Of a stretch of 7,072 nt of DNA, positions 6,439 to 7,072 are shown piece after piece (position 1 is the first letter of the stretch; the number at the start of each line of letters is the position of its first letter). The position numbers and the translations under genes are program-made. Origin of the DNA: an uncultured Clostridia bacterium (GTDB lineage: Bacteria; Bacillota; Clostridia; Saccharofermentanales; DTU023); the NCBI GenBank assembly GCA_947254895.1, contig CAMYEY010000075.1, positions 1-7,072 of the forward strand, in the 5' to 3' direction. The notes beneath the pieces are model-generated. The model did not search any database. It had not been told where the DNA came from and saw only the letters and a list, made by a program, of their open reading frames with translations.

Positions 6439-7072
6439 TTACGGTTGTATTTTTTCAATTTTTAGATCTCGTGTTAAGTTTTCGGAATAATAAACTTGAT
6501 AGTTTTTATCAATGAAAACAGCATGTATATTTTCCATTTTGTTGATGAACTTTAAACCGGCTTGTAAACCTAAAATAAAACAGGTTGTACTTAAGATATC
6601 CCCATCTAGGCCGAATTGACTTAAAATTGTCACAGAAAGCAAATCGTTCTGAACCGGATAACCGGTGTCAGTATTTAAAATATGATGATAGAATTTTCCA
6701 TCTTTTTCAAAATAGCGTTCATAAATACCTGATGTAATAACAGAAGGATATTTTTCAGTGGCTTCCACAGTTAAAAGATAGCCTTCATGAAAAGGATTTT
6801 GAATGCCCACTAAAAAACCTTGTCCCGGCTTTTTTTCACCGAGACATAAGACATTTCCGCCTAAATTAATAATGGCATTCTCCACTTTCTCGGAGCTTAG
6901 TAAAAGTTTTACTTGATCGGCAATATAGCCTTTTGCAACAGCACCTAAATCAAGCTTTGTCCGGGCATCTTTAAAATGAATCTCTCGATTTTTGATTTCT
7001 ATATTTTGATGACCTACTGATTGTAAAGCATTTTTTATCTCCCGGTCTTCCGGTACAATTTGACCGGCTGAA
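6439..7072 (-). CDS. apbE: FAD:protein FMN transferase, ApbE family (N-terminus outside window)
   Basis: ApbE enzymes move FMN from FAD onto a threonine of target flavoproteins, such as Rnf/Nqr subunits or exported electron-transfer proteins, and most act outside the cytoplasmic membrane. The frame is open from the right edge to TAA at 6439-6441, giving 210 residues; a full protein is about 300-350, so roughly the first third, including any signal peptide, is missing. The GTG at 6885 is internal: family sequence continues upstream without a break. Visible motifs are LDLGAVAKGY (6954-6925), INLGGNV about ten codons after it, GIYERYFEKDGKFYHHILNTDTGYP (the HHILNTDTGYP part at 6687-6655) and the metal/FMN-binding region DGDILSTTCFILG starting at 6606. 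No residue known to be essential appears lost in this part. No convincing terminator follows the stop. The substrate cannot be told because the upstream neighbours are outside the window. Confidence 0.93.
   Translation of the reverse strand, partial: SAGQIVPEDREIKNALQSVGHQNIEIKNREIHFKDARTKLDLGAVAKGYIADQVKLLLSSEKVENAIINLGGNVLCLGEKKPGQGFLVGIQNPFHEGYLLTVEATEKYPSVITSGIYERYFEKDGKFYHHILNTDTGYPVQNDLLSVTILSQFGLDGDILSTTCFILGLQAGLKFINKMENIHAVFIDKNYQVYYSENLTRDLKIEKIQP

Noticed and set aside
6439..6885. apbE beginning at the GTG at 6885
   Set aside because: The same frame continues upstream to the window edge and contains the ApbE motif LDLGAVAKGY, so the GTG is an internal valine codon.

Overview
This 7.1-kb window is a compact bacterial housekeeping region. 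Almost everything reads on the minus strand. It most likely comes from a low-to-mid-GC Bacillota, probably Clostridia-like. The pointers are AGGAGG-type ribosome binding sites, a short zinc-ribbon L32 protein, an MltG with the ASITQAE and ESCATI motif variants that I associate with clostridia, and a YrrO-type U32 protein. The species cannot be named from the sequence alone.

Layout from right to left, the direction of transcription: the C-terminal two thirds of an ApbE-type FAD:protein FMN transferase enters from the right edge (7072-6439). A 224-bp gap follows. It carries two copies of a 12-bp direct repeat and a near-consensus sigma-A promoter that drives a single small gene, rpmF (ribosomal protein L32). 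A hairpin with a U-tract closes the rpmF transcript. After a short leader comes a tight four-gene run: der, typA, mltG and a U32-family gene (trhP-like). Der and typA overlap by 14 nt, typA and mltG are 17 nt apart, and mltG and the U32 gene share an ATGA stop/start overlap. The run looks like one operon. At the left edge the tail of an unidentified plus-strand membrane protein converges on the U32 gene with only 12 bp between the stop codons.

Most of these genes serve translation: L32 and Der belong to the large ribosomal subunit or its assembly, TypA/BipA is a ribosome-associated GTPase, and the U32 protein is predicted to take part in tRNA wobble-uridine hydroxylation. MltG, the exception, cuts nascent peptidoglycan and so links the operon to envelope growth. 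I found no novel system, CRISPR array, tRNA or intact mobile element. The least explained sequence is the repeat pair at 6310-6349, which could be a relic of an insertion-sequence end or a pair of regulator sites.
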